From Deltaproteobacteria bacterium Ga0077539 (GTDB taxonomy: Bacteria > Myxococcota_A > Polyangia > Polyangiales > Ga0077539): a stretch of DNA of 64,000 bases. Shown here in pieces: positions 26,333 through 34,368 of this stretch. Position numbers and translations under genes: made by a program. Every line of letters starts with the position of its first letter. The stretch's first letter is position 1. Below the pieces are notes generated by a model, which saw nothing but the letters and a program-made list of their open reading frames with translations, searched no databases and had not been told where the DNA came from. The stretch lies in assembly GCA_001465015.1 (NCBI GenBank), contig LNEO01000200.1, positions 1 through 64,000 of the forward strand, read 5' to 3'.

Positions 26333-26869
26333 TCAATCGTCGGCGCTCGGCTCTTCGTCCTGCACTTTGTCGTCGCGACGAGCCTGAGCCCAGGCGCCCA
26401 TGGCCAGGCCAAAGACCAGCAAAAACGAGAGCAGGACGACCTCGAACACGAAGTGCACCAGCCGGACTCCCGGCGGCGGCCCCGACCACTGCGGCCCTGC
26501 CGAACGCACGATGCGCACCCACGGAGCGAGTCGGTCGACCACCACGCTCGCGGCCATCGTCAGCGCCGTCACCCCGAGCGCCATCGTCCGCAGCGCGTCG
26601 CGATCGTCGTGCGCGACCCCCGCGCGGCTCGCGACGCGGCCGCCGACGTAGCCGCTGAACAGCTTGCTCGCGTACACGACGTACACGAGCGCGGCGGCGA
26701 CGCCGGGATGCCTGATCGCCGGCCTCGCGAACTGCGCTCCGATCGAAAACGCCAGGTCCAACGCGAGCGCCGCAGCGCCGCCGCGCAAGATCGCGTCGAT
26801 CGGCGCAGCAGGCGGCTCGCCTCGCTCGTCGTCGAAGCGATCGCGATCGTCATCAGGTCCGCGGTCCAT
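26333..26869 (-). CDS. Four-helix membrane protein, function unknown
   Basis: A 178-residue protein with an acidic, Arg/Asp-rich N-terminus (about 25 residues) and four hydrophobic segments: around residues 28-48, 55-77, 93-112 and 140-165. The C-terminus is charged (QDEEPSADD). No family was recognised. The gene follows the FGE-like gene by 16 bases on the same strand and probably shares its transcript. Confidence 0.6.
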   Translation of the reverse strand: MDRGPDDDRDRFDDERGEPPAAPIDAILRGGAAALALDLAFSIGAQFARPAIRHPGVAAALVYVVYASKLFSGYVGGRVASRAGVAHDDRDALRTMALGVTALTMAASVVVDRLAPWVRIVRSAGPQWSGPPPGVRLVHFVFEVVLLSFLLVFGLAMGAWAQARRDDKVQDEEPSADD

Positions 26870-26885
26870 CGAAGTATCCCCGTAC

Positions 26886-27860
26886 CTATACCGCGCCGCG
26901 CGGCCGCGTGCGAGCCGCGGGCCGGTCCGAACAGCAACGAAAGCCAATCTGGTAGTAGCGAAACAGCGGCCCGTGCGCTCGGGTGACGGCGCGGCACCGG
27001 TTGCGGACGTGCCCCCAGAAGCCGCCCATCAACCCAGAGCGCTGGCCCCAATCGGCGGTCGAGCGCACCCACTCGTCGACGTTTCCGGTCATGTCGTGCA
27101 CGGCGAAGGGCGAGACGCAGCGGGGCCTCGATCCCGAGGGCGTCGCCATGTACGTACGCGACACTTCGGCCTCGCTCGTCGCGCGATCGGACGAGTGCAA
27201 GAGGCGCTTGTCCGGCGCCCTGGCAAACAGGTCGATCGTGCAGGAGTCCGCCGAACGCTCGCGACCGTACGGGTACGGCAACAGCGCTTCACCGCTGCAC
27301 GCGAAGGCCCACTCGTCCTCCGTGCAGAGCCGCTTGCCTTGCGCCGCGCAGAGGGACTCGGCTTCGACGAAAGAGACCATCACCGACGGAAGCGCTCCCT
27401 CGCGGTTGGGCCACTCGTAGCGATCCATGCAGAAGCTCATCGGCACGCGCTGCCCGGTGCAGTGCGGGCGAGCGATGAACGCGAGGCACTGGTCTCGATC
27501 GTTGTCCGCCCAGCGCTCGCACGGCTCGTACACCTCGTTGCAGTAGACGCCTCGTACCGCAACCATATCCGCTGGACATGCTGGCGCCGCGTCGACGAGC
27601 TGAGCGCGATCGCGCGTTCGGCGGTCCCGTGACGCATCGTCGGCAGTCACGCCCCTCGCGTCCATCGTTGCATCGACGAGCGCCCCGTCGACGAGAGCGC
27701 TCGAAGCGCCGCCGTCCCATCGATCGCGCTCCGTGCGCGCCTGCGCTTGCGAAGGCGCCGAGCGGGTCGTCACCGCCAACGCCGCCGCCCCAACCGCGGC
27801 GCCGATGGCCATGGCCGTCGCAAAGAGCCGGACTCCGCTTCGTGTTCGCGCTGTCTTCAC
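26886..27860 (-). CDS. Membrane-anchored formylglycine-generating-enzyme-family (SUMF1/EgtB-type) protein
   Basis: A 324-residue protein with one N-terminal membrane helix (VRLFATAMAIGAAVGAAALA) and an Asp/Ala-rich linker. The C-terminal 220 residues show the FGE-sulfatase fold: MSFCMDRYEWPN, SFVEAESLCAAQGKRLCTE, DEWAFAC, HDMTGNVDEWV, and RNRCRAVTR followed by YYQIGFRCC. In this superfamily members modify sulfatase cysteines or act in peptide and ergothioneine chemistry; many myxobacterial ones have no known substrate. Many extra Cys residues suggest disulphides outside the cell. The GTG at 27860 was chosen because it begins the anchor helix; the longest TTG start (27956) adds an unlikely segment. 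Confidence 0.8.
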   Translation of the reverse strand: MKTARTRSGVRLFATAMAIGAAVGAAALAVTTRSAPSQAQARTERDRWDGGASSALVDGALVDATMDARGVTADDASRDRRTRDRAQLVDAAPACPADMVAVRGVYCNEVYEPCERWADNDRDQCLAFIARPHCTGQRVPMSFCMDRYEWPNREGALPSVMVSFVEAESLCAAQGKRLCTEDEWAFACSGEALLPYPYGRERSADSCTIDLFARAPDKRLLHSSDRATSEAEVSRTYMATPSGSRPRCVSPFAVHDMTGNVDEWVRSTADWGQRSGLMGGFWGHVRNRCRAVTRAHGPLFRYYQIGFRCCSDRPAARTRPRGAV

Positions 27861-28093
27861 GGTGCGTTCAGTGAGCTCTCTGGCCGTAGGGGCCGCTTGC
27901 GCCACCCGCGGCGCCTGCGAAAAACGACCGGTCCTGCCGACGCTCTTCCCTCGCAAACGGAGCGCTTGTCACGTGTTCGACAGCAAAGACATATTCTGAC
28001 CATCGATTCAGCGAGCGTTTCGAGGGGCTCTTCCCGGGTCACAGTATGTCCATACGCTGTGTTCGAGCGGTGATTCTCTAGGCGTTCGTGAGT

Positions 28094-28099
28094 TAGGGT
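28094..28099 (+). promoter_or_regulatory. Candidate -10 element TAGGGT close to a start codon
   Basis: TAGGGT ends ten bases before the ATG at 28110, which would give a leader of only a few bases. Confidence 0.25.
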
Positions 28100-28109
28100 C
28101 AGGCTCGTG

Positions 28110-28829
28110 ATGGCCGCGACCAAGACCGCCCCCCGACGTCCCCGCCCCGCTTCGATCCTCGAAGAGACGTTTACGAGCGAGGGGCGCAACTGGCTCTGGC
28201 GCGAAGGCCCCAGCGTACTGCCCGAGCGCTATCGCGCGGCGGGCGATCAAGCGCGCGAGGAGCTGCGGGCGCTGTTCGTTCGCAAGCTCGTTCCTGCCAT
28301 GGAGCGACGCGGGATCGCAGGCGAGGCCGTCAGCGCCGCGACGCCCTCGGGTATCGCCGCCGCGGACGTGCGGTGGATGAAGTGGTTTCGCGCCGACGAA
28401 GGCCAGTCGCCGCTCTGGGGACTGTTCGTTCAGTCGCGCGTCTTCGACTCCAACGACGCCGACAACGACACCTGGGTGCTCGTCGCGTGGGGCGACGGCC
28501 CCGCGCTCGCCTGGGTCTCGGACACGGCGCTCGCGCAGCGTTGCCTGCGCGCTGCGCTCCATGCTCCGCCCGCCTTCTTGAGCGGCGGCCTGCTCTCCCG
28601 AGACCCCTCGTTCGCCGTGCGTCTCGAGCGCACGACCCGCAGCGACAGCCGCGCGCGAAAGAGCGCCACCACCGCGCGCAAGTCCGCGCTCGTCGGAGCC
28701 GATCAAGAAGCAGGCCCCGACTCCCCACATCGGACAGCGTCGCGCGCGGCCGCGCCCGGCGACCGCCCCGCCGGAGCCCACGCGATCCTGGCAGCGTGGC
28801 GCCGCGCCAACCCGGCGCGCTCGGCCTGA
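28110..28829 (+). CDS. Soluble protein of unknown function
   Basis: A 239-residue protein without signal peptide or membrane segment. The first 150 residues look like a folded domain with several Trp (NWLWREGPSVLPERY, RWMKWFRADEGQSPLWG, WVLVAWGDGPALAWVS); the last 70 are Arg/Ala/Ser-rich and probably disordered. I do not recognise a family. A GTG directly before the ATG at 28110 is an alternative start. The kinase gene follows after 80 bases. Confidence 0.6.
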   Translation: MAATKTAPRRPRPASILEETFTSEGRNWLWREGPSVLPERYRAAGDQAREELRALFVRKLVPAMERRGIAGEAVSAATPSGIAAADVRWMKWFRADEGQSPLWGLFVQSRVFDSNDADNDTWVLVAWGDGPALAWVSDTALAQRCLRAALHAPPAFLSGGLLSRDPSFAVRLERTTRSDSRARKSATTARKSALVGADQEAGPDSPHRTASRAAAPGDRPAGAHAILAAWRRANPARSA

Positions 28830-28887
28830 GCGGTCTCCCGCGGGGACCGCTGCTCGCAACAAACGCCCGCTCTCCAAAAGACCGTGA

Positions 28888-28893
28888 TAGCGT
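28888..28893 (+). promoter_or_regulatory. Candidate -10 element TAGCGT for the tail-anchored kinase
   Basis: TAGCGT lies 16 bases before the ATG at 28910. No ribosome binding site is visible between them and no clear -35 is seen. Confidence 0.3.
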
Positions 28894-28909
28894 GGCGCTC
28901 CGTTTGTCG

Positions 28910-30316
28910 ATGACGTCCAGCCGTTCCTCGTGGAGGCCCTCCGGCGCCGGTTCCGACGGAACGGTGATGGTCACCCACCGTTACGAACCGGTCGCCGAAA
29001 TCGGCGTCGGTGGAATGGGCGCGGTCGTCCTCGCCCGAGCGCTCTCGGGCCCGAGCGCCGGCGAGTACGTCGCGATGAAGCGCTTGCTGCCGCACCTCGC
29101 GCAAGAGCCCGAGGTGCTCAAGGCGTTTCTCGACGAGGTGTACGTCATCTCGGCGATGCACCACCCGCACATCGTCGAGTCCATCGATTGGGGCGAAGAC
29201 CGCGACGGGCGCTTTCTCGTGATGCAGTTCGTCGCGGGCGACTCGCTGCGCGCCCTCGTTCACGCGCGCGAGGCCGCCCAGGCGCCGCTCCCGACAGACT
29301 TCATCGCCGAGGTCGTCGCTTGCGCTGCGCTCGGGCTCCACGCCGCGCACACCGTCGAGGCCGAGGGGAGAGAACTCGGGATCGTTCACCAAGACGTCTC
29401 GCCAGCAAACGTGCTCGTCGGCTACGACGGAAGCGTCAAGGTCATCGACTTCGGCGTCGCGCGCATCCTCTCGCGCGGCGAAGACTCCAGCACGCAGACG
29501 ATCCGCGGAAAGTTCGGCTACATGTCGCCCGAACAAATCCGAGGATTCTCCCTCGATCACCGCTCGGATCTGTTCTCGCTCGGCGTCGTGTTCTGGGAGG
29601 CGCTCACGCTCTGTCGGCTCTACCAGGCGAAGGACGAGTTCGAAGTCGCTCGCCTGGTCATCAACGAAGAGCCCGTCTCTCCCAGCGAGATTCGCCAGGG
29701 GATCGACCCAGCGCTCGACCGCATCGTCCTGCGATGCCTCGCGAAGAACCTCGACTACCGCTACGCCGACGGACGCGAGCTCGCGCGGGACCTCGAGCCC
29801 TTTCGACCGCCCCCCGCGCAGCGCGCAGAGGTCGTCGCCCACGTCACCCGCCAGTCGATGCCCGAGCGCTTCGCGTGGATCGAGAGCGTCACCAAGCGAA
29901 GCCTCAAGATCCCGCCCCGAACGATCGAGATCGAGCAGCCGAGGCCCCTTCGACCGAGCCAGAATCAGCTGCCAGTCGCGCCCGAACACGCGACCCCGAG
30001 CGCTCAGCCGACGCAGCAGACCGCGGCGCCCGTCGCATTTGCTCCCACCCCCGCGGCCGCGCCGACCGCGAGCGCCGCGCAAGCTCATCAGATCCTCGGC
30101 GCTCCCGCGTCTCCGTCTGCGCCCTCCACGCAGCCGATGCCCTCCGCGCAATCGACCGCGATCGCGCCCACCCGCGGTTCGACCGCGAACAAACCAGCGC
30201 CCAGCGCTCCGAAGAAACCAGCCGCTCGTCCGATGAACATCGGCGTCCGGATCGGAGCGCTCGCCGCGATCGCGATCGTCGCCCTCGTGATCGGACTCGT
30301 GCTCGGCAGCCGCTAG
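28910..30316 (+). CDS. Tail-anchored Ser/Thr protein kinase with HQD catalytic loop
   Basis: A 468-residue protein. The kinase domain spans about residues 22-295: IGVGGMGAVVLA, VAMKRL, IVHQDVSPANVLVG, IDFGVAR and MSPEQI. The catalytic loop has Gln in place of the Arg of HRD while keeping the Asp and Asn, so it may be an activation-loop-independent ('non-RD') enzyme. A Pro/Ala/Thr linker of about 100 residues leads to a single helix at the extreme C-terminus (IGALAAIAIVALVIGLVLG), leaving almost nothing outside the membrane. An ATG at 28966 is an alternative start that would remove a Ser-rich N-terminus. Confidence 0.86.
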   Translation: MTSSRSSWRPSGAGSDGTVMVTHRYEPVAEIGVGGMGAVVLARALSGPSAGEYVAMKRLLPHLAQEPEVLKAFLDEVYVISAMHHPHIVESIDWGEDRDGRFLVMQFVAGDSLRALVHAREAAQAPLPTDFIAEVVACAALGLHAAHTVEAEGRELGIVHQDVSPANVLVGYDGSVKVIDFGVARILSRGEDSSTQTIRGKFGYMSPEQIRGFSLDHRSDLFSLGVVFWEALTLCRLYQAKDEFEVARLVINEEPVSPSEIRQGIDPALDRIVLRCLAKNLDYRYADGRELARDLEPFRPPPAQRAEVVAHVTRQSMPERFAWIESVTKRSLKIPPRTIEIEQPRPLRPSQNQLPVAPEHATPSAQPTQQTAAPVAFAPTPAAAPTASAAQAHQILGAPASPSAPSTQPMPSAQSTAIAPTRGSTANKPAPSAPKKPAARPMNIGVRIGALAAIAIVALVIGLVLGSR

Positions 30317-30436
30317 CGCAAAGCCGTGATCGATCGCAGCCGAGGTCGGGAGAAGACACGCCACGAGCGCAATCGGGCGCGTGTCGCCAACCGAAGGCGC
30401 AGCCACGATAGTTCGACTTTCGCCGCGAGAATCACT

Positions 30437-30455
30437 GGATGACCGTAGGTCATCC
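30437..30455. terminator. Stem-loop between convergent genes
   Basis: GGATGACC, a three-base loop and GGTCATCC form a perfect eight-pair stem between the kinase (ends 30316) and the sigma-54 activator (ends 30463 on the other strand). There is no T-run, but position suggests a bidirectional terminator. Confidence 0.4.
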
Positions 30456-30462
30456 GTATCGC

Positions 30463-31863
30463 TCAACGAGAACGCGACGAGCGGAGCGACGCGAGGTCGA
30501 TGTTGTGCTTCTTGTAGAGCTCGCGCAGGTACCGACGATGAACGCCTGATCGTCGCGCAGCTTCGGAGAGGTTGTAGCCGCTCTCGATGAAGAGCTTCAT
30601 CAGGTACTCCTTCTCGAAGGTGTCGACCGCGAGCTGCTTGGCGTCTTGAAACGGCAGCCCCGTCGATGCGAGCGCGGCCACCGAGAGCCCGCCGGGCGGG
30701 ATCGTCGCAGGCACCGCGCTCATCGCGGTGTTGGTCGGCTCGTTGTTCTCTTCGAGCTCGTCGAACTCGTCGTCGTCGACGTCGAGCTGGTTGACCAGCA
30801 CCCCAGGACCGCCCGCGAGCATCACCGCGCGCTCGACGATGTTTCGCAGCTCGCGCACGTTGCCGGGCCACTCGCGGGCCTCGAGCTGCGCGATCAGGTG
30901 TGGCGAGAGCGTCGCGCCGAGCGACGCGGCGAAGTGCTTGGCCAGAATCGCGATGTCTTCGACTCGACTGCGCAGCGAAGGCGTCTTGATCCGCGTGACC
31001 GCGAGGCGAAACAAGAGGTCCTTGCGAAATCGTCCCGCTTCGACCTCGGACTCGAGCGAGCGATTGGTGGCCGCGATGATCCTCACGTCCACAGGGACGT
31101 AGCTCTCGCCTCCGACCGGCTTGACCTGCCGCGCTTCGAGCGCGCGCAAGAGCGCGGGCTGAAGGTCCAACGGCAGCTCGCCGATCTCGTCGAGAAACAG
31201 CGTGCCGCCGTGCGCGCGACGAAAGGCTCCTTCGCTCGATCCCGTGGCGCCCGTGTACGCGCCCTTGGTGTGACCAAACAGCTCGCTCGCGATGAGCGTC
31301 GGGGAGACCGCGGCGCAATCGAAGACGACGATGGGCTTGCCGGCCCGCGGCGATCGCTGGTGAATCGCGCGCGCGACGACCTCTTTGCCCGTGCCGGTCT
31401 CGCCTTCGATCAGCACGGTCAGCGTCGTCGGCGCCACGCGCTGCACCGTCGAGCGCAGCTTCTGAATGGACGCCGAGGCCCCCACGAACTCATCGAGCTC
31501 GGCTTTCTCGCGGGACTCGTCGACGACGCGGATGCGGATCGAGATGTTCTTTCCCAAAACGAGCGTCGCTTCGGAGCTCACGGGCAGCTCGCGGATCCGC
31601 GCGCCTTGAAAGTGGGTCCCGTTCTTCGTGTCGAGGTCCGCGACCTCGACGCCGTGCGGAAACACCCGAATCTCCAGGTGATTGCGCGAGACAAACGGAT
31701 CGTCGATCACGATCTCGTTGTTCGCGTCGCGTCCGATGCGCACTACGCCCTCGCGCACCTTCAGCAGCTGGGGATTGCCCGGCGATTGCACCTCGACGGT
31801 CCTCGTCGGCGGTGTCTTCAGTTTGAGCGCGAGCGCAGTGACGGTCTTCCCGTCGTCCGTCAT
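30463..31863 (-). CDS. FHA-domain sigma-54 activator (enhancer-binding protein)
   Basis: A 466-residue regulator. Residues 25-115 form an FHA domain (VRIGRDANNEIVIDDPFVSRNH, split here as VRIGRD and DPFVSRNHLE), which binds phosphothreonine. Residues 130-360 are the AAA+ sigma-54 interaction domain: Walker A GETGTGKE (about 152), GAYTGA (about 200) that contacts sigma-54, Walker B TLFLDEIGELP, and an arginine-finger region. A Fis-type helix-turn-helix closes the protein (YNLSEAARRSGVHRRYLREL). In myxobacteria FHA-type activators link Ser/Thr kinases to sigma-54 promoters, and a kinase gene lies next door. TACCTT ends ten bases before the ATG. A sigma-54 promoter serves the lipoprotein gene just upstream. 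Confidence 0.93.
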   Translation of the reverse strand: MTDDGKTVTALALKLKTPPTRTVEVQSPGNPQLLKVREGVVRIGRDANNEIVIDDPFVSRNHLEIRVFPHGVEVADLDTKNGTHFQGARIRELPVSSEATLVLGKNISIRIRVVDESREKAELDEFVGASASIQKLRSTVQRVAPTTLTVLIEGETGTGKEVVARAIHQRSPRAGKPIVVFDCAAVSPTLIASELFGHTKGAYTGATGSSEGAFRRAHGGTLFLDEIGELPLDLQPALLRALEARQVKPVGGESYVPVDVRIIAATNRSLESEVEAGRFRKDLLFRLAVTRIKTPSLRSRVEDIAILAKHFAASLGATLSPHLIAQLEAREWPGNVRELRNIVERAVMLAGGPGVLVNQLDVDDDEFDELEENNEPTNTAMSAVPATIPPGGLSVAALASTGLPFQDAKQLAVDTFEKEYLMKLFIESGYNLSEAARRSGVHRRYLRELYKKHNIDLASLRSSRSR

Positions 31864-31873
31864 GACGCGACAG

Positions 31874-31879
31874 AAGGTA
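31874..31879 (-). promoter_or_regulatory. Candidate -10 element TACCTT for the FHA activator
   Basis: On the minus strand TACCTT lies ten bases before the ATG at 31863, implying a very short leader. No -35 is evident. Confidence 0.3.
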
Positions 31880-31969
31880 TCAGACTTCGCCGCCCCAACA
31901 GCGAAGCGATTTGCGTCCCTCGGGCGGGCGCAGGTCGAATTGCCCCTCAGCCCCCCCCCTTCTATCGGG

Positions 31970-32860
31970 TCAGCGAACGCTCGCTTCGCAGAGCGTCTGA
32001 ACCAACGAATTCGCTCTCGGGCACAGCTCCGCGGCGCGCGCCGCGAGCCTTTGCCGCGCAATCTCCGCCGACGGCCCTTCGCTCGAGCGGACCGCTGCGC
32101 TGCGCACGTCGCCTGGCGTTCGCTCACGAGCGATCGAAGCAGTGCTCGAGCCCGCGACGTCGATCGCGACGTCGGTCGCGCTCTGTGTGGCTTCGACGCG
32201 CATCGCGGCGTCGGCGACCCCAGCGCCGCGCAGGCGCGAGCTCGCGATCACGACGGCCAACGCGTCGGCGTCCGCTGCGCCCTCGAGGCCTTCGCGGGCA
32301 AAGGCGCGGAGCGCGTCGAGCTGAACCCTCGCCCGCACCGCCCGCGTGTCGAGCCGAGCGGCGTGCTCGACCGCGTCGAGGTCCGACGCGCGCATGGGGT
32401 CACGGCGAAGGTGCTCGACGTGGTGGGCACGGGCTGCGGCGTTGGCGAGCGCGGCCTCGCGCGCCGCGGCGATCGACAGGTCGAACCAGCGACCCAGCCC
32501 TGCGCGGCGGGCGGACGTCATGCGCTCAGTGCGCGCGCGGCGGCCGATCGTCTCGCTGAGCCGATCCACCAGGTCGAGCTCGGCGCGAAGCAGGCCATCG
32601 ACGCTCGAGCCGCCGAGCTGCGCGACCTCCTGGCACCGCGCGGCGCCGGGCTCATCGAGCCGCAACACGCATCGAACCGCGTCGAGCGCCAGCTGCTCGG
32701 ATGCGTACACGCGAGGCTGCGAGGCCTCTGCCCCGGAGCTCTGCGCAGAAAGCTCGGTGCCGGACCGCGGCGCGGCGCTCTCGGAGCAAGCCGAAGCCGT
32801 CAGGGCCAACCACATCATCGAAGAACCGATCACGGCGCGCGATGAACGTCGAAAAATCAT
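31970..32860 (-). CDS. Helical lipoprotein controlled by a sigma-54-type promoter
   Basis: A 296-residue lipoprotein: MMWLALTASAC ends in a lipobox. The mature protein is almost all Ala/Arg/Glu-rich helix with a few Cys (AVRCVLRL, AARCQEVA, ELCPRANSLVQTLC) and no known domain. The ATG at 32860 has GAGGGAGAG upstream at good distance. A -24/-12 element (32912-32927) lies about 50 bases before the start, and the next gene on the same strand encodes an FHA sigma-54 activator, so autogenous control of the pair is plausible. Confidence 0.68.
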   Translation of the reverse strand: MIFRRSSRAVIGSSMMWLALTASACSESAAPRSGTELSAQSSGAEASQPRVYASEQLALDAVRCVLRLDEPGAARCQEVAQLGGSSVDGLLRAELDLVDRLSETIGRRARTERMTSARRAGLGRWFDLSIAAAREAALANAAARAHHVEHLRRDPMRASDLDAVEHAARLDTRAVRARVQLDALRAFAREGLEGAADADALAVVIASSRLRGAGVADAAMRVEATQSATDVAIDVAGSSTASIARERTPGDVRSAAVRSSEGPSAEIARQRLAARAAELCPRANSLVQTLCEASVR

Positions 32861-32911
32861 TGGAACAACGCTCTCCCTCTGCCCGGTCACTCGGACGATC
32901 CCTGGAGCTTC

Positions 32912-32927
32912 AGCAAGAAGCCTGCCA
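32912..32927 (-). promoter_or_regulatory. Sigma-54 (-24/-12) promoter
   Basis: TGGCAGGCTTCTTGCT on the minus strand matches the consensus TGGCACGNNNNTTGCW at all fixed positions except C6. The GG and GC are correctly spaced. Transcription would start near 32901, about 40 bases before the lipoprotein ATG, with a ribosome binding site in between. Confidence 0.7.
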
Positions 32928-33169
32928 TGTCAGACAAAGTAGGCAGGAGTATGCAGACTCGGTGGCATGCTGTCCAGATTCAGATTCGCGATCGCGTTGG
33001 GATCTGACCGCACGAACGGGGTTGCGTCGGTCGCACGAAGTCGCCGCGACGGGAGGTCGGCGCGCGTCCGCGTCAACGTTCGAGGTGCGACAGCGATGTC
33101 TCACTGGCGAAACAGCGTGCGTAGCAAAGCTGCGGAAGAGCGATGTTCGTTGTAAACCGCACCCCCTCT

Positions 33170-33223
33170 GATCTCGACGATCTCGACGATCTCTACGATC
33201 CCTACGATCCCTACGATCACCAC
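33170..33223 (+). repeat. 9-bp tandem repeat, six units
   Basis: Six units related to GATCTCGAC and GATCCCTAC follow one another without gaps, 50 bases before the lipoprotein gene. Two adjacent pairs are identical. It lies outside any gene I accept. Confidence 0.85.
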
Positions 33224-33272
33224 GACGAGCGGCGCCACGAACGAGCGCCGGCGACGCGACCCGAGAGGACCC

Positions 33273-34328
33273 ATGAACAACCGACTGCTTTCTGCCAGCT
33301 GCGCTCTTTTGACTGCGATGTCGCTCTCGAGCGCCGCGTGCCGCGAAATGACGCCGCCGCCCAACGACGTTCCGTCGGCGGACGCGACGACGACCGATCG
33401 CCCCGACCCGTCCGACGTCCAGGGAAACGACGTCCAAACGCCTCCCGTCGATGGCAGAGCAGAAGGCGGAATGGACGGCGGCGGCTCGGTCAACCTCACG
33501 CTGCGCCAGCTGCAGGACATCACGGATCCCGCGCACCCGATGCCGCGCGCCCGCGTCAACCTCGTGCAGCCCGACCTCGTCGCGCTCAGCGGCCGCATCG
33601 TGACGAGCAGCGCCACGGCGTCCGACTGTCGCTTCGCGGTGTGGGTCGGCACGGCGACGGGCGGTGATTTCGCAGGCGTGCAGGTGCAAGAAGTGGTTCC
33701 GCGCGGAGCGGCCCGGAACTGCTTCGACGCGATGCTCGTCCGCAAGATCCCGATGGACATCGCGCCGGGCACGCGCGTCACGTCGGTGATGGACGCTTCG
33801 TTCGGCGAGTTCTGCGCGGGCCCCACCGGCAGCAACCCCGCGATGTGCCGCAACTTCGAGCTCACCAACCTCTTTCTCGGCGCGGCCACCGCGGCGATCA
33901 ACACGATGGGCGCAGGCACCGCTCCGACGCCCAGCGACGTCAGCGCCGCGGATGTGGGTCAGGGCGCCATGGGCGTGCTCGGAATGCGCACGCTCGCCCG
34001 TGAAGGCACGCTCGTTCGCATCCCGATGTCCAACGTTCGCGTGACCACGACGGTGCAGGACGCCGGCTCGTCGTTCACCAACGTCTATCTCGTCGATCCC
34101 ATGGACGCGACGCGGTCGATCGAGGTTCAGATCTCGAACTTTCCGAGGACTGACTGCGTTCGCTCGTACTTCTCGGGTCGCAACATGATGAGCCAGGGAG
34201 CGGTCACAGGCATTCTCAACCCCGACTTCGGCGTGTGGAAGATCCGCGTCCGCAACGAGATGGACATCCAGGGACTCGACTGCAACACCGACGGCGGAGC
34301 GATGGACGCCTCGAGCGGCGGCGGCTGA
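33273..34328 (+). CDS. Exported lipoprotein, beta-rich, function unknown
   Basis: A 351-residue lipoprotein: MSLSSAAC is the lipobox. An Asp/Pro/Thr linker follows, then two beta-rich halves of about 120 residues that each look like an OB-type or jelly-roll unit (VNLVQPDLVALSGRIVTS and MSNVRVTTTVQDAGSS begin comparable stretches). Four Cys in the first half may pair. GAGAGG stands before the ATG at 33273. The NuoH-like chimera starts 40 bases after the stop and probably shares the transcript, so the two may work together in the envelope. Confidence 0.7.
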   Translation: MNNRLLSASCALLTAMSLSSAACREMTPPPNDVPSADATTTDRPDPSDVQGNDVQTPPVDGRAEGGMDGGGSVNLTLRQLQDITDPAHPMPRARVNLVQPDLVALSGRIVTSSATASDCRFAVWVGTATGGDFAGVQVQEVVPRGAARNCFDAMLVRKIPMDIAPGTRVTSVMDASFGEFCAGPTGSNPAMCRNFELTNLFLGAATAAINTMGAGTAPTPSDVSAADVGQGAMGVLGMRTLAREGTLVRIPMSNVRVTTTVQDAGSSFTNVYLVDPMDATRSIEVQISNFPRTDCVRSYFSGRNMMSQGAVTGILNPDFGVWKIRVRNEMDIQGLDCNTDGGAMDASSGGG

Positions 34329-34368
34329 TCGCCTCGTCCAGGCTCCGCGGCGACTGTTACAAATTCGC

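Larger units (their letters stand above)
32861..33272. other. Divergent intergenic region with sigma-54 site and 9-bp tandem repeat
   Basis: 412 bases separate two divergent lipoprotein genes. It holds the -24/-12 element for the minus-strand gene, an inverted pair CCTGCC/GGCAGG around it (32921-32947) that could be an activator site, and six 9-bp repeats at 33170-33223 ahead of the plus-strand gene. No gene is evident. Confidence 0.5.

Noticed and set aside
26886-27860. FGE-like protein as activator of the sulfatase-like protein at 8413
   Set aside because: The sulfatase-like protein has no Cys at the modification site and the genes are 15 kb apart.
30646-32559. 637-residue plus-strand open frame opposite the sigma-54 activator
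   Set aside because: Arg-rich composition with no domain; the minus strand encodes intact FHA, AAA+ and Fis motifs.
33143-33300. Plus-strand peptide with DLDDLDDLYDPYDPYDHHDE over the 9-bp repeat
   Set aside because: No ribosome binding site; the frame only stays open because the repeat unit is a multiple of three, and it runs into the lipoprotein gene in another frame.
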